NCBI RefSeq assembly: GCF_963583255.1
Contig: NC_084805.1
Span: 6,440,827-6,504,826, forward strand
DNA: 64,000 nt
Direction of reading: 5' to 3'
Source of the DNA: Pyrus communis
Taxonomy: Eukaryota > Streptophyta > Magnoliopsida > Rosales > Rosaceae
Numbering within the stretch: position 1 is the stretch's first letter; every line of letters starts with the position of its first letter. A program made the translations under genes and the position numbers. The notes beneath the pieces are model-generated. The model was not told the origin of the DNA and made no database searches. It saw only the letters and a list, made by a program, of their open reading frames with translations. Shown piece after piece: positions 23,320-34,027 of the stretch.

Positions 23320-23640
23320 CATCTCACAAGGTTGGAAAGCCATGCTGGGTGTAATACCTTTTCTATGAATCCGGCTTCCAATAGCTTGTCGATTTCTGCT
23401 TTGATGATTGCCACCCGTTCGTGTGCAAAATGTCTTATTTTTTGGATTACCGATTTGGCAGCGGGGTTGATGTGTAGCTTGTCGCAAGCTATCTTGGGGT
23501 CGATGCCGGGCATGTCAGAAGGTGACCACGCAAAGGCAACATGATTTTCCCTAAGGAAAGCAGTGAGTTCCTCATTTTCCTTCGAGCTTAAACGTGAAAC
23601 GATTCTAGCAGTCTTCTTTAGCTGCTAGGGATTAAGAATA
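23320..23640 (-). pseudogene. Gypsy reverse transcriptase N-terminal remnant
   Basis: Reads AWSPSDMPGIDPKIACDKLH and on to HERVAIIKAEIDKLLEAGFI, then WLSNLV, the canonical start of Gypsy RT. It breaks off just after WLSNLV; the sequence beyond is unrelated, so the catalytic YxDD part and everything 3' is deleted. Confidence 0.85.
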
Positions 23641-23970
23641 ATGTGCTCGGCATCCGCTTTGGGTTTTCATCCTGTCTCGTCTGTTGATGCGTTGATTTGG
23701 ACACCGTCTACTTGATTTATCTGTGGTAATTGCTATTTGGTAGCTTCGTCGTCCCTTTAGACCTCAGCAGCCTGTACAGGGGTAAAGGTTTTTTTTTTTA
23801 TTTTATTTATTCCTTCAGTACTTACTGTGAACACGAAAAATTCTTGAAACAAGAAACAAGAATACGTGTACAAAAATAATATTTTTGTGTTTAATGATTT
23901 TGGGGTTACGATCTCTCTCAAATTTGGTCCTCTGATTCTATCTTCGTAGGGTGTAGGTTTGTGGATGAGT

Positions 23971-24432
23971 TGTTGATCCAAAGGGCCGTCGGGGCTTGAT
24001 CTAAGGATGAACAGTTGATGAACGGATCTTCAAGGGGCGTTGGGCTTGATCTTGAAGAATGGGTGTATGGGTTTGTTGAGGTTGTTGATCCAAAGGGCCG
24101 TTGGGGCTTGATCTTAGGATGAACAGTTGATGAATGGATCTTCAAGGGGCGTTGGGCTTGATCTTGAAGAATGGGTGTATGGATTTCTTCAAGGGCTTTT
24201 GGGCTTGATCTTGAAGGTTGATGGATGAGCAGATCTTCAAGGGCTTTTGGGCTTAGTCTTGAAGAACGATTGGATGTGTGGATTTGTTGAGGTTGTTGAT
24301 CCAAAGGGCCGTTGGGGCTTGATCTTAGGATGAACGGATGATGAATGATGAACACTTTCTTCAAGGGGCCGTCGGGGCTTGATCTTGAGTTGGTGGGAGT
24401 TCTTCAAGGGCCGTTGGGGCTTGATCTTGAAG
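23971..24432. repeat. Tandem repeat array in the solo LTR
   Basis: A core of about 30 bp, 'ttcaagggccgttggggctt' plus 'gatcttgaag', recurs roughly ten times with variants. Larger units starting 'tgttgatccaaagggccg' begin at 23971, 24083 and 24294. Confidence 0.85.
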
Positions 24433-24651
24433 GAGGATTTGACGAAGAACGAAGAGTGCTTTCTTGATCCTTCGGGATTTTCTTGAGAGCTTCAGAACTT
24501 TAAGGCTTCAAGGTTTTGGTCCCCCCTGTGGGGAGTATTCTCTTCCATTTTGGGAGTAGAGAAATGTATTTGTGAATTGGTTTTTTATTCCTCTTGATGG
24601 AGAAGCCTATTTATAGGTTTTGAGAGTGAATCACCACCATTCATTTTTTTG

Positions 24652-24783
24652 GTGAAGTGAGTGGAGGTTGTAGGTGAAGTAAGTGGAGGTTGTAGGTGAA
24701 GTGAGTGGAGGTTGTAGGTGAAGTAAGTGGATGTTGTAGGTGAAGTAAGTGTGTGAGGTTGGTGAAGTAAATAAATGTTGTAA
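24652..24783. repeat. 22-bp tandem repeat, six copies
   Basis: Unit begins GTGAAGT(G/A)AGTGGAGGTT; six contiguous copies with increasing divergence to the right. Lies in the probable U3 part of the solo LTR. Confidence 0.9.
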
Positions 24784-24839
24784 TTTTAATACATTGGTTA
24801 ACATTTATTTTACTGAAATTTCGATGTCTACACTTACAC

Positions 24840-27645
24840 AGTGCATCATCGAGATGTGGCCTGGTCAGACTTGATTTCTCCCACATCTCCTCCAGGGATG
24901 CGAAATTAGATTTTTTGATACTTGAAGGAGGTTACGACGTCCAGCTTTATTAGCCAAGGTCACCCTAGAATCCCATTGTAGGTAGATGGGTTGCTTACTA
25001 TCGTGAACATCTACTTTGAGATAACTCACGATGTTCTCACGTCAAGTGTGATATTGCTGATAAGAGTCAAGGTGTGTCCATTGAATCCGATGAGTACCTC
25101 CGCTCGACGTATGATTGTGTTTTCCAGGCCCATCTTTTGAATTACTAAGAGCTAAAGTAGGTTGACCCCACTTTCGTTGTCAACCATCATTCTGTCGACT
25201 ATAGTGTGGGCTATTTAGACAAATACCACTATCACGTCATCATGTGGAAAGTCGACATTTTCGGCATCCTGCGTGATGAAGCCAACGATGGGTCCAGGTT
25301 GGGTTTTGACTGCTTGGACATGTGAGACTAGAAAAGTCGGCTGGTTATTTCTTTTCTTGGAGTTGTAGGTGTGCTCAGATTCGATGAAGATGCCATTAAT
25401 CTGAATCATTTTAGTTAGCGGTTCTTCGTCAGTGTCTACATTCCTTCTAGGATGTGCAATTGGCTTGTCCAAGTATCTGTCGACCTTGCCCTTTTTCATG
25501 AGCTTCTTTAGGTAGTTTTTCTAAGTGTAGTAGTCATCAATTGTTTGGTCATGACCTCAGTGGAATGCACAGTACTTGGTGTGGTCCAACTTGGAAGTAT
25601 CTCCATACGATTGTTTTAGCAGCTTGAAACATAGTTCGCTCTTGATGTCGCGGAGGATTTGGTGGATCAGGGTCGAGAACTTAGAGTAGTTCTTGGGTGT
25701 CGGTCACCTTTAGTCTGGGATTAGTCCTCATGTTGGGCTTTCTGCTTGTTTTTGTTGTTGTACTGTTTTCCGTCCTCCTTCTTTTGAGCTACTGCCGATT
25801 CTTTTCGAGGTTGCTCGGGTACCTTATTTCCTCGTCGAGCCTCGTCTCAGAACGCATGCTTCTTTGCCAGAGTGAAAGAGTCTGCCAGAGTTAGAGCTTC
25901 TTTCATGATTAATTCTCCAAACAGCGGGTGGTCTACTGTGAGTCATTTTTGGAAAGCTGCACTAGCTATCGAGTTATCGCATTCAACTATCTTTACCTTC
26001 TCTACTTTGAACCTCTTCACATAGTCGTGAATCGACTCCTTTGGGTTCTTCTTCACATTGAACAAATGGTCAGACTTCTTCTTGATCGAGTGGTAGGATT
26101 AATATTCTTTGGTGAAAACCAAAGAAAGCTCATCGAAACTCCGGATAGATTGTGGCGGCAGGGTGTGGAACCAATCTTGTGCCTTGCCTTGTAAAATGGT
26201 GGCGAATATCTTGCATATAAGAACATCGTTGTTCCGATAAATGAGCATTGTGCTTCGGTAGTACTTCAAGTGTTTCTCCTGGTCTCCATCTCATTTGAAA
26301 GATATGAAATGTGGCATGCTAAACTTGCATGGAGGCTCTGTCTGCTGGATCTCGTTCGTGAAGGGTGACTTGCTTATGTTGGTCATGTCTCATCGTAGCA
26401 CCTCATCGGTGACCTCGTTGCGTTGGAAATCACGTAATTGCTCAGTTAAGAGCATCCTTACTTCTTCTTGAATTTTCCTTTGTTGGGGGTAATGGATTTT
26501 TCTGCTGCCCTAGATCTTGACCTATTGGCCTAGGCTGCTTTTTAATGTGTTCGGCTCATCTATGTCGCGACTACGGTGCATGTGGTATGTTCTTAGCAGG
26601 CGAGCGAATTCGTCCTAGGCTGTTAGTTGAACTTGAGTCGGATTGAGTGACCATTTCTCTCCATCTGTCGTGTTGCCTACTCCGATATAAGGTGGTGGAT
26701 GCTTATTGCGGGCCTATCTATGAATGAACACTTCGCTTGGAAGGTTGCTCATGTTGATTATCAAGGTGTGGCCCCAACCGTGAGTGTATGCTCGTCCGTG
26801 GGCCTAGCCTAGAGTGCACACTCCTCAGTTCGTGATTGGTTGAGTGGCTACTTACCGGGACGCTGCTGGAGAGGTTTGTTGTCCGTGCTTGTCTTACTTC
26901 GAGACACCTCATCTGGGCACGTTGCATCTCGATGCGTTGCAAGAGCTGATTCACCAATGTTGTCTGATGTGCGAGGGCACTTCTCAACTCTATGATTTGT
27001 CGAGACAAGTGTGGTTTGCCATTTGGGTTGGAAGAGCTTGGACGATATGCGTCTCCTTGAGTAGTAGAAGTGTAATGGATTCCGGGCGTGAGATTTGAGT
27101 TGGGAAATGTCAAATATGCAGAGAAATGGGGTGAAAATACCCACGGTTTAATCGTTGGTATAGAAATCTGAAGTCGGGATAGTTGAACCGGTCTTGGACT
27201 GGTTTGGGCTACTATGAGGGCCACGGGAATGGGCTACTCTGCATACGGTGCACATGGTTACTGGGCCTAGACTCGGTTCTGGCCGGCTCGCCTTGAACTT
27301 GGGCCAGTGTAGGCTAGAGTGACGCGGGGCATTGGGCTGTCTTTGGCGCTGCTTGGGCTTACAGGTCTTGGGCCGTTGTCTTGGCAGTTGCGGCTGCGCC
27401 TTGGGCCTGTTCGCGTTAGGTCGTGTTCGGCTCCCTTGTGGAACGGGCTTGGGCTCATTGCTCCAAGGTGGCGAGGGCCTGGGCTTGTGGTTGCAAGGAG
27501 AGGCCTTCACCGTGGGTTGTGGGCTCAACGAGGGTTGCTGCTATTGTTGCTATCGTGGTGACTGCCACGTGGTGTACCGAGTGGGTGGTGCTGCTTCACT
27601 TGTTACCGCATTGAGCCTTGTGGATCGCCGTGGTCCAAATCATTG
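24840..27645 (-). pseudogene. Gypsy gag and protease, decayed
   Basis: The leader at about 27643 shares 'ccacggcgatccacaaggct' with the gag start of the element at 11659. A Pro/Gln/Arg-rich segment follows. The Retrotrans_gag core is clear: FSMPHFISF, GKAQDWFHTLPPQSI, NPKESIHDYVKRFK (about 26370-25990). The protease region includes VDNESGVNLL near 25180 and RRAEVLIGFNGH. At least four in-frame stops or shifts break it. The protease D-S/T-G triad is changed to D-N-E-S-G. Confidence 0.75.
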
Positions 27646-27846
27646 AACGTAGGAAGTTTCGTTTGTTGTGGTTTCCAAATTTCTAGTTATTATACTTTTC
27701 TTTTACGTTTTTTCAAAGAATTTTTGTAAAAAATTCTAAGAATAAAAATGTACAAAAAATCTACGAATGAACAAGAAATGAGAAACTTTGAATACAGGAG
27801 TCTTCTTCAAGTGTGTGAATCAAGACTCTTAATGAAAGCGCCAATT

Positions 27847-28420
27847 TATGGATACAAATTTCTGCCGTCTTCTCCTTTGACGAAAATGCACCTGCAAAAT
27901 AATAACACCTAAGATTAAGGCTAAGAGCCTCATGAGCCCACGATGAATTGGGTGGGGGGGGGGCGGGCTTTGGTCGAAAAATCTCCGATGCCAAAGTTAG
28001 AATTTGAGAGAGAAAGTGTTTAGGGATTTTTAGGGAGAGAATGAATTTAGCTTTTTGGTGGAGAAATGGGACTATATATAGGGGTATGGCCAACCCTATT
28101 TGGAGAATAGAGACCGGCCACTTATGGTGGTATTTTGAATATAATTGCAACATATTATGTGAAATAATATCTTGCAATTAATTCGGTAATTAAACTTAAA
28201 TTGAATAGGAAAATTGGGAGTTACCTTTTGAGTGAGGATTTGATGAGGATTGATGAGAGCGATTTGAATAAATACCATCTTTGACTCTTTCTTGATTGAG
28301 CCGTTATTGTTTGTTGCATGGGCATGAGAATCCCGATGTGCCTCGAGGCTAATTTTGTCCTTTTAACCAAAAAGTTCACGTGTCGCCTTCATAATTTTCT
28401 TGATTATTTTTAGCTCCACA
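27847..28420 (-). repeat. 5' LTR of the Gypsy element
   Basis: 574 bp on the minus strand, starts TGTGGAGCTAAAAATAATC and ends TTGTATCCATA. Sections match the LTR of 11659-13784: 'gcgacacgtg', 'ggtaactccc' and the 'gaaatttg.atcca' end. A TATA box lies near 28073-28080 (minus). Confidence 0.85.
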
Positions 28421-29306
28421 ATTATGATTTTTTTTAATTTTTTAATTTTTTAATTTTTTAATATATTGCTTGTGGCGCTTGAAGTGAGTTAGTTTAGTAG
28501 GTTTTTGTTGCTTCAACAATTTATTTGTGTCGCTTCGGCGAATGTAGTGGCTTTCACTGTTTGCATGGCTTTATGTGAGGGCAATGTTGCTTGGTCATGT
28601 CGGGTTTGTCTTTTTGTGACAGATCTGCTTCGGGATTCTTGGTTGTGTGGTCTATTGCGGTAGACGAATATAGCTTTAAAATTATATGTGATTTGTACAA
28701 ATTATTTCAAGATCAAAAAATTCGTCACTAGAGTAAGTATACTTATCCGACACCTCTTGTATTTAATTGGTCTTTTGTAATTAAAATGGTTTTGAATAGA
28801 GAAACACTTTATGGCTTCTGTTAAAAAAAAAAATATATAGTCATGGTGTATTAAATCATACATTATACAATCATTAACAATATGTTTGACTTAGGTTTAT
28901 GTATTAATGGGTGTCAACTTATTAGTTATAGAATTGCTTGCCACTTTTACACTTACCGTCTCATTTCAATTTTTTTTTACTTCTAATCATGTTAGGTGTA
29001 CTCCACTAGCATTCAAAACTAAAATTTAACTATATTAAAATGACTCATTTTTATTCCTTTGTTAATATAATAACAAATTTAATTGTCAACTAAAAAGTAG
29101 TTAAACTTTAGTTTTATGTGCTAATGAAATACAAGTGAGGAAATTAAAATGAGAAGGTAAGTGAGAACTTAGAGGACTGCTAATTTGCTAACACTCCCCT
29201 ATTAGTTATTACAATATTGGTGAATACGAGGCCCTTTGGCATTCATGCCATGATTTATCAAACGCACACAATAGCTTCTTGATCGATCGAAACAAACACA
29301 CAATAA
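28421..29306. other. No gene; low-complexity and unclassified sequence
   Basis: Begins with a 9-bp TAATTTTTT-type tandem repeat (28428-28463). A moderately G-rich stretch (28465-28680) looks like repeat sequence I cannot name. Confidence 0.4.
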
Positions 29307-29815
29307 AGGCTAGTTTGATATTGTTGTACTTAAAAAAAAAAATATTGTTTCTGCTATACTGTAAGAATAAACAACTATAAAATAAAGTTGTTGAGTATTT
29401 AATAACTTTTTTTTTTTGTAAAGTTGCTTTTAACAAAAAATTAGTTTTTGAGTGTTTGGTAAACTTTTATATAAATTGCTGTGAATATGTTAAATGACTA
29501 AAATTGATATGGTACTTAATGTGATAGAATAATTGTCAAAGAGAAAATGTAGAGGCAATGATTTTGTAAAATATGTGGAGGTATACTTGCCATTTGAAAA
29601 TTTCATGAAATATGTACTGATTACTATGCATTTAAAAAACATTTTTTAGAAGTATGGTAGACCATACTTTTGCTTTTCTACTATCATTGACATCAGTTTT
29701 TTAAAATAACTTTTTTTTTTGTTTTACCAAATACATTTGATGTTCCAAAAAATTTTGTAATCAGTTTTTTTTATTTTTTTTTATTTTAAAGCACCACAAT
29801 CTCATACCAGCCCTA
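29307..29815. mobile_element. hAT-type MITE
   Basis: Left end GGCTAGTTTGATATTGTTG; right end, in complement, AGGGCTGGTATGAGAT. The subterminal region ('gtaagaataa', 'gtgtttggtaaacttttat') is shared with 49161-49330. Non-coding. TSD unclear. Confidence 0.7.
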
Positions 29816-30183
29816 AATTCACCATATATTACTAGTAATCTGTCAGGGTTGGCCAATGAGCATAGCAAGAAGCAACTCCTTTGGTTGATCGATCATCGAG
29901 CCAAGATCTTTCTTTATTCATTCTCATCACCTTCTGCAGCGCTTTCCATTTGCCTCCGAATTTATTTATATATTATACTAAGAGAACTCTAACTAGTCAT
30001 TGATATTGTAAACTTTATTGAAACTGCTATTTCTTATCTTATCTTTAATAGATCAAATGAATACATACAATAATAGAGGGGAGCCGGGAGACAGATGGGT
30101 GAGGAGGCAATTGAAGATAGCATTAGATCCGATGTTTAGGGTATCCTTAGTTTTTGCAGAACCTGCCCTCCTTTATTATTTTA

Positions 30184-30231
<48 letters not shown>

Positions 30232-32409
30232 AGTTAGCTAGGGTTCACTAGAGACTGTTGTGCATGGCTCCACTCCCCTTGTAGCTATTATATCTAATCA
30301 TACATACAGCCGACGGAGATACCATGGGCTTCCTTCTCCTCCTTAATGCCTCACTCACTGAGCACAATCTCTACCCCAGATACACCTATTCACAAGTATG
30401 ACTGTATTGAGGTTTTGGGTCAATGTGGTATGAATCGTATGATATACCATGCGTCATCACTTTATATGTATATAATGACTCCTCGTAATTAGCATACACA
30501 CATCGAACGTGCCGAAGAATCACGAGTTACTATTTTTTTTCATTTAAAAAGAAATTGGCAACTTATCATAAAACAAGAATATTAGGTAACTTATCGAATG
30601 TACACACTTTTTCAATTTATCATAAAACAAGAATATTAGGTAACTTATCTTTTTAACCTTATAAAACTATTAATTTGTCATTTCATCCAAACAGTGGGGA
30701 GCCAGTTTGGGATCATCAGTTATTCTTGATCCAACAACTTAAAAAACCACATGTATATTGGTTTGTGTATTGTATTTCATAGGTACAAACAGCTAAGATG
30801 AACTAAATTACAACCTCCTCCTCTTACTTCTTATATTTTCTTCTATCATATTTGTCTTCCTTTTCTCTTGTGTGTGACTCTATTGTGCGCATCATGTGCT
30901 CGATGAAATACTTTAGTTGAAAAGTCTTGGCAATCTTCAACATTATCCACAGTATTCTCCATTTACCCTCAACAAGCCTCTACAAATAATAGTAAAAGTA
31001 AACATATGTTGCCATAAACTTTTGTCATATGTTGACAGAATTTGGCAAGTGCCTACTAAGTGCTCAATGAAATAGCCCATTGAAGCTTTTTTTTGTTGAT
31101 ATTATGACCCCATTACTTAAAAATCCTAGCTACGTCACTGTACCCAAACTCATTAAGTTTCCATCTAAAATAAATCACGCGCCTCATACATGACTTGTTT
31201 TGAAGGTTATTTTCGACATTTTAACATCTCACTCCTTTTTTAATAAGGTTCTTTTGACAAAAAAAAATTCTTAAAAAACATAAAACGGGGTTGATTTGGA
31301 ATACGATGATATGAGGGTTTTCTATTAAAAAAAATGAACGATCTAGACTTCATTTTTTTTGTTTCGAATTAAAGATGATCGAACATGTTAAATTCTCAAA
31401 GTTTACCATATGTTTTCAAACAAACACGACACATTTTCTAACTAGCCAAAATTTAAGGGTTTTTACTAAAGAAAAGGAAGAACTTGTGAAAAGAATGTCA
31501 AAAGTCCAAAATAACCATGAATAAAAGTCTTGTGCCTCGCACATGACTTATTTTAGATAAACAACATAATAGAGTTAGGGTGAGATGACAAATTAAAAGT
31601 TGATATAACCAAATCTAGAATTCTCCACTCTCAGCCTTCTCCTTCTCCTCCACACTAGACATTAGTGGCCTGCACCACACACCCCATCCTCGATGTGGCA
31701 TTCCCCCATTCCCCCTCCCTCCCCATCCCCAATTACTCAGCCCACATCAAACCCCACCCCTACCTATTTCTTCCCCTTCCCTTCGATCTGACCCCTTTTG
31801 TGTACCAACCATCACCATCCCCATGCCTTCAATGGCCCCTTTGCAACAACTACTCCCATGTGCCTCATCCGCTCCGCTTCGATTAATCTAATAAAAGCTT
31901 TCAAAAAATCGAGTTCATATTGTATTTGGAAATATCTCTCCTTTGGTTTTAGTTTCTGAATGTTGATGAGGATGGGTGAGGAAGGTGGCTGGAAAAGAAA
32001 CGAAGAGGGAGGCATGGGCGAAGCAAGAAAGTTAACTCCACTGGGACCACAGCTGAGTAGTGGTGGATGCAGGATTATCTTTGTTGCATGCAACAATAAT
32101 GTGCGTAGTGCCGAAATTTTTTTCCAATGTTTATGAGGAGACATTCCATCGAGCACTTGGCTAACCCATACCATTGTGTGCTTAATGTACATCATTGCTC
32201 TTTAGTGCTCTTTTAATTGTGTATTTAGTTCAATATTGTTATAGGTCAAACAAAGAGTAAGATCATATATGTATAAGATCGGGAGCAAAAATTTGTATGA
32301 CAATGGGGAAGAAGGGTTAATGGGTCTTTTATTACTTTAAGAAAAATGACTAACTTTAAACTTTACTTAAAAATTAATATTATTATTTTTTTTTGTGAAC
32401 AAACAATAT
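29816..32409. other. No supported gene
   Basis: Contains a (GA)n run (30193-30228) and a 34-bp direct repeat (30562-30595 and 30616-30649) built on 'aaacaagaatattaggtaac'. I checked for common plant microRNA sequences and saw none. Frames at 31665-31886 (plus) and 31812-32195 (minus) overlap and match no family I know. Confidence 0.45.
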
Positions 32410-32560
32410 TATCTACACGAAGGAAGAGGGGGGGGTGGCTTAGCCTCACAAAGGGCTAGTAATACTATAGTTCAAATTCATTTTTTGCGAGAATTGAACC
32501 TAAACCTCTCACTTACAAGCAAAGAGGAATACCACTAAATTTATTAACTAAATGAAAATT
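32410..32560 (-). mobile_element. tRNA-derived SINE
   Basis: On the minus strand a head reads 'agtggtattcctc', 'gtaagtgagagg' and box B-like GGTTCAATTC, as in Pol III SINEs of this type. Plus-strand phrases 'cctctcacttacaag' and 'cttagcctcacaaaggg' are characteristic. A related older copy is at 5510-5650. Confidence 0.7.
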
Positions 32561-32578
32561 AGAAGTGGTTTTTTATTT

Positions 32579-33054
32579 TGTAGGAAATGTGTCTCTACAA
32601 ACATGAAATTCAAATGAAGAGTTACAATTTTTGACTTTTCATGAATGGTCACGTACTTTATAAAGAGGCGTCTCAACTTCTATAAATAGGCTAGTCCTTT
32701 TGTATTCATAAATAACTTTTCATCATATAAATAATAATACATATAGTGCACTAGATATTAGAAAGTATCTCATTGAATTCATATGAGAAATTTTTCAATG
32801 TGATTGAGGCTTAGTGAAGCCTTGTGATTTGGAGTGCTACTATTATAAGGGTGTGGTTAGCGTATCTTGGGGGACAAATGTCGATCAACCATGAACACTG
32901 TAGTAGAACGTAAACTTATCTTAAGGATAGGATGTCGAACATTTACCTCAACCAGTTTCAGATTTTTCTAACCCATATTCTTGATCACAATTATATTTAT
33001 TATTCATATTTTCGTTTTATTTTACATAGAAATTTAACACCAATATTTCCTACA
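32579..33054 (+). repeat. Probable solo LTR (476 bp)
   Basis: Inverted termini TGTAGGAAAT...ATTTCCTACA, a TATA box (CTATAAATAGG, about 32680-32690) and internal similarity to 47476-48040 ('gccttgtgatttgg', 'gatcaaccat', 'cactgtagta'). No matching TSD (tattt against cagat). It abuts the Gypsy remnant on its right. Confidence 0.65.
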
Positions 33055-33059
33055 CAGAT

Positions 33060-33676
33060 AAGATAACTCTCTCTCTCTCTGCTTTGCAAGTACACCAAGA
33101 CAAAAGTTGATACTGAGCTAGCGTACGATCTTCTGCTTCCAAAGTAGAATCTTCAACTGTGAAATTCCTCCCCGAGACTTTCACGAGTCCAAATAGTGTG
33201 TGCCTCTGAATTTTTTCATTCGAGTCGAGAATTGCCACTGGTACCTCGTCGTAGGTTAAATCTTCACTGATCTCTAAATACTGTGGGAAAATCACGTAAA
33301 AAAGATTATATATGTATCTCTGTAGTACAGACACGTGGAAAAATCTTGACTTTTGATACTTTGAAGGTAGATTGAATTGATAAGAAACCACTCCTGCTTG
33401 CTCTTTAAATTGGTGTGGATTGATGTAGTGGGTTTAAATTTCCCCTTATTCTGGATCATACAACGCCTCTCCACGTTGACAACTTCAGGAAAATTCAGTC
33501 TCTCATTTCGTAAACATGATCCATTGAATGTGTGTCTGCGATATTCTTGGGTCGATCCTGTGCCACTTTTAGATTCCTCTTAACCATCTGTATATTTTGC
33601 GTCACTTCGTCCACTAACTCGGATCTATTAGAGCTCTTTAGTCAACTATGGAGTAAAAAAACAGTGTTCGTCATGG
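33060..33676 (-). pseudogene. Gypsy integrase C-terminal end with chromodomain-like segment
   Basis: Reads AQDRPKNIAD, then FHVSVLQRYI, ISEDLTYDEVPVAILDSNEK and LVKVSGRNFTVEDSTLEAED, matching the GPF/Y and chromodomain-like C-terminus of Gypsy integrase. The normally conserved Trp residues are changed. Frameshifted near 33390. Confidence 0.8.
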
Positions 33677-33681
33677 TTTGC

Positions 33682-34020
33682 TGTTGCACTTTTGGTTTAA
33701 GTTTTCTTGTATTTCTTAAAAATTATATGAATGTACAAGGATACACATATATAAAAGAAAAGAAGGACTGGTTACATCCAACGGTCCTTAGACTAAACCC
33801 TAGAGACCAGCTATGCTCCTTAAATAAAGGAGATTACAGCAAACACTAGATATCAGCCATACTCCTTAATTGGAGGAAACCAATAATAAGACTAAGAAGA
33901 AATTTACACATAATTTGTCAGGAGAAACAGAAGGTGCCGTGCAACCATGCTGCACCCATGATTTCTGGAATTGCATAATTTTTCTAGGATTAATCTATTT
34001 AGGGTTGGTAACTCTCAATA
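33682..34020 (-). repeat. 3' LTR of the minus-strand Copia
   Basis: 339 bp; pairs with 38383-38706. Includes a TATATAAAAG-like box at about 33749-33758 on the plus strand. Confidence 0.9.
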
Positions 34021-34027
34021 CACCCCT

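Larger units (their letters stand above)
23775..24838 (-). repeat. Probable solo LTR of another LTR element, inside the Gypsy
   Basis: Starts TGTAGACATCGAAATTT on the minus strand (24832), a common plant Gypsy LTR start, and ends near CCCTGTACA (23772). A TATA box (TATAAATAGG, about 24608-24617, minus) suits an LTR promoter. The host pol reads VGEIKSDQAT just before it and reaches the RT leader just after it. The TSD was not resolved. Confidence 0.6.
23320..28420 (-). mobile_element. Gypsy (Ty3-type) retrotransposon, 3' truncated
   Basis: On the minus strand: LTR 28420-27847, primer site AATTGGCGCTTTCATTAAG (27846 down), gag leader, gag core (about 26400-25720), protease region (about 25500-24840), an inserted solo LTR, then the RT start, lost at about 23320. 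No right LTR seen. Stops and frameshifts occur in gag. The LTR start TGTGGAGC and the primer site match the element at 11659-13784. Confidence 0.85.

Noticed and set aside
23971..24783. CRISPR-like regular repeats
   Set aside because: Units are contiguous or irregular without unique spacers, the genome is eukaryotic, and the arrays lie in an LTR.
27319..27646. Overlapping GC-rich plus-strand frames with Leu/Gly runs
   Set aside because: Antisense of the Pro/Arg-rich gag leader of the Gypsy element.
30240..30420. Possible microRNA precursor downstream of the GA repeat
   Set aside because: No stretch matches a conserved plant microRNA I know and I see no long foldback.
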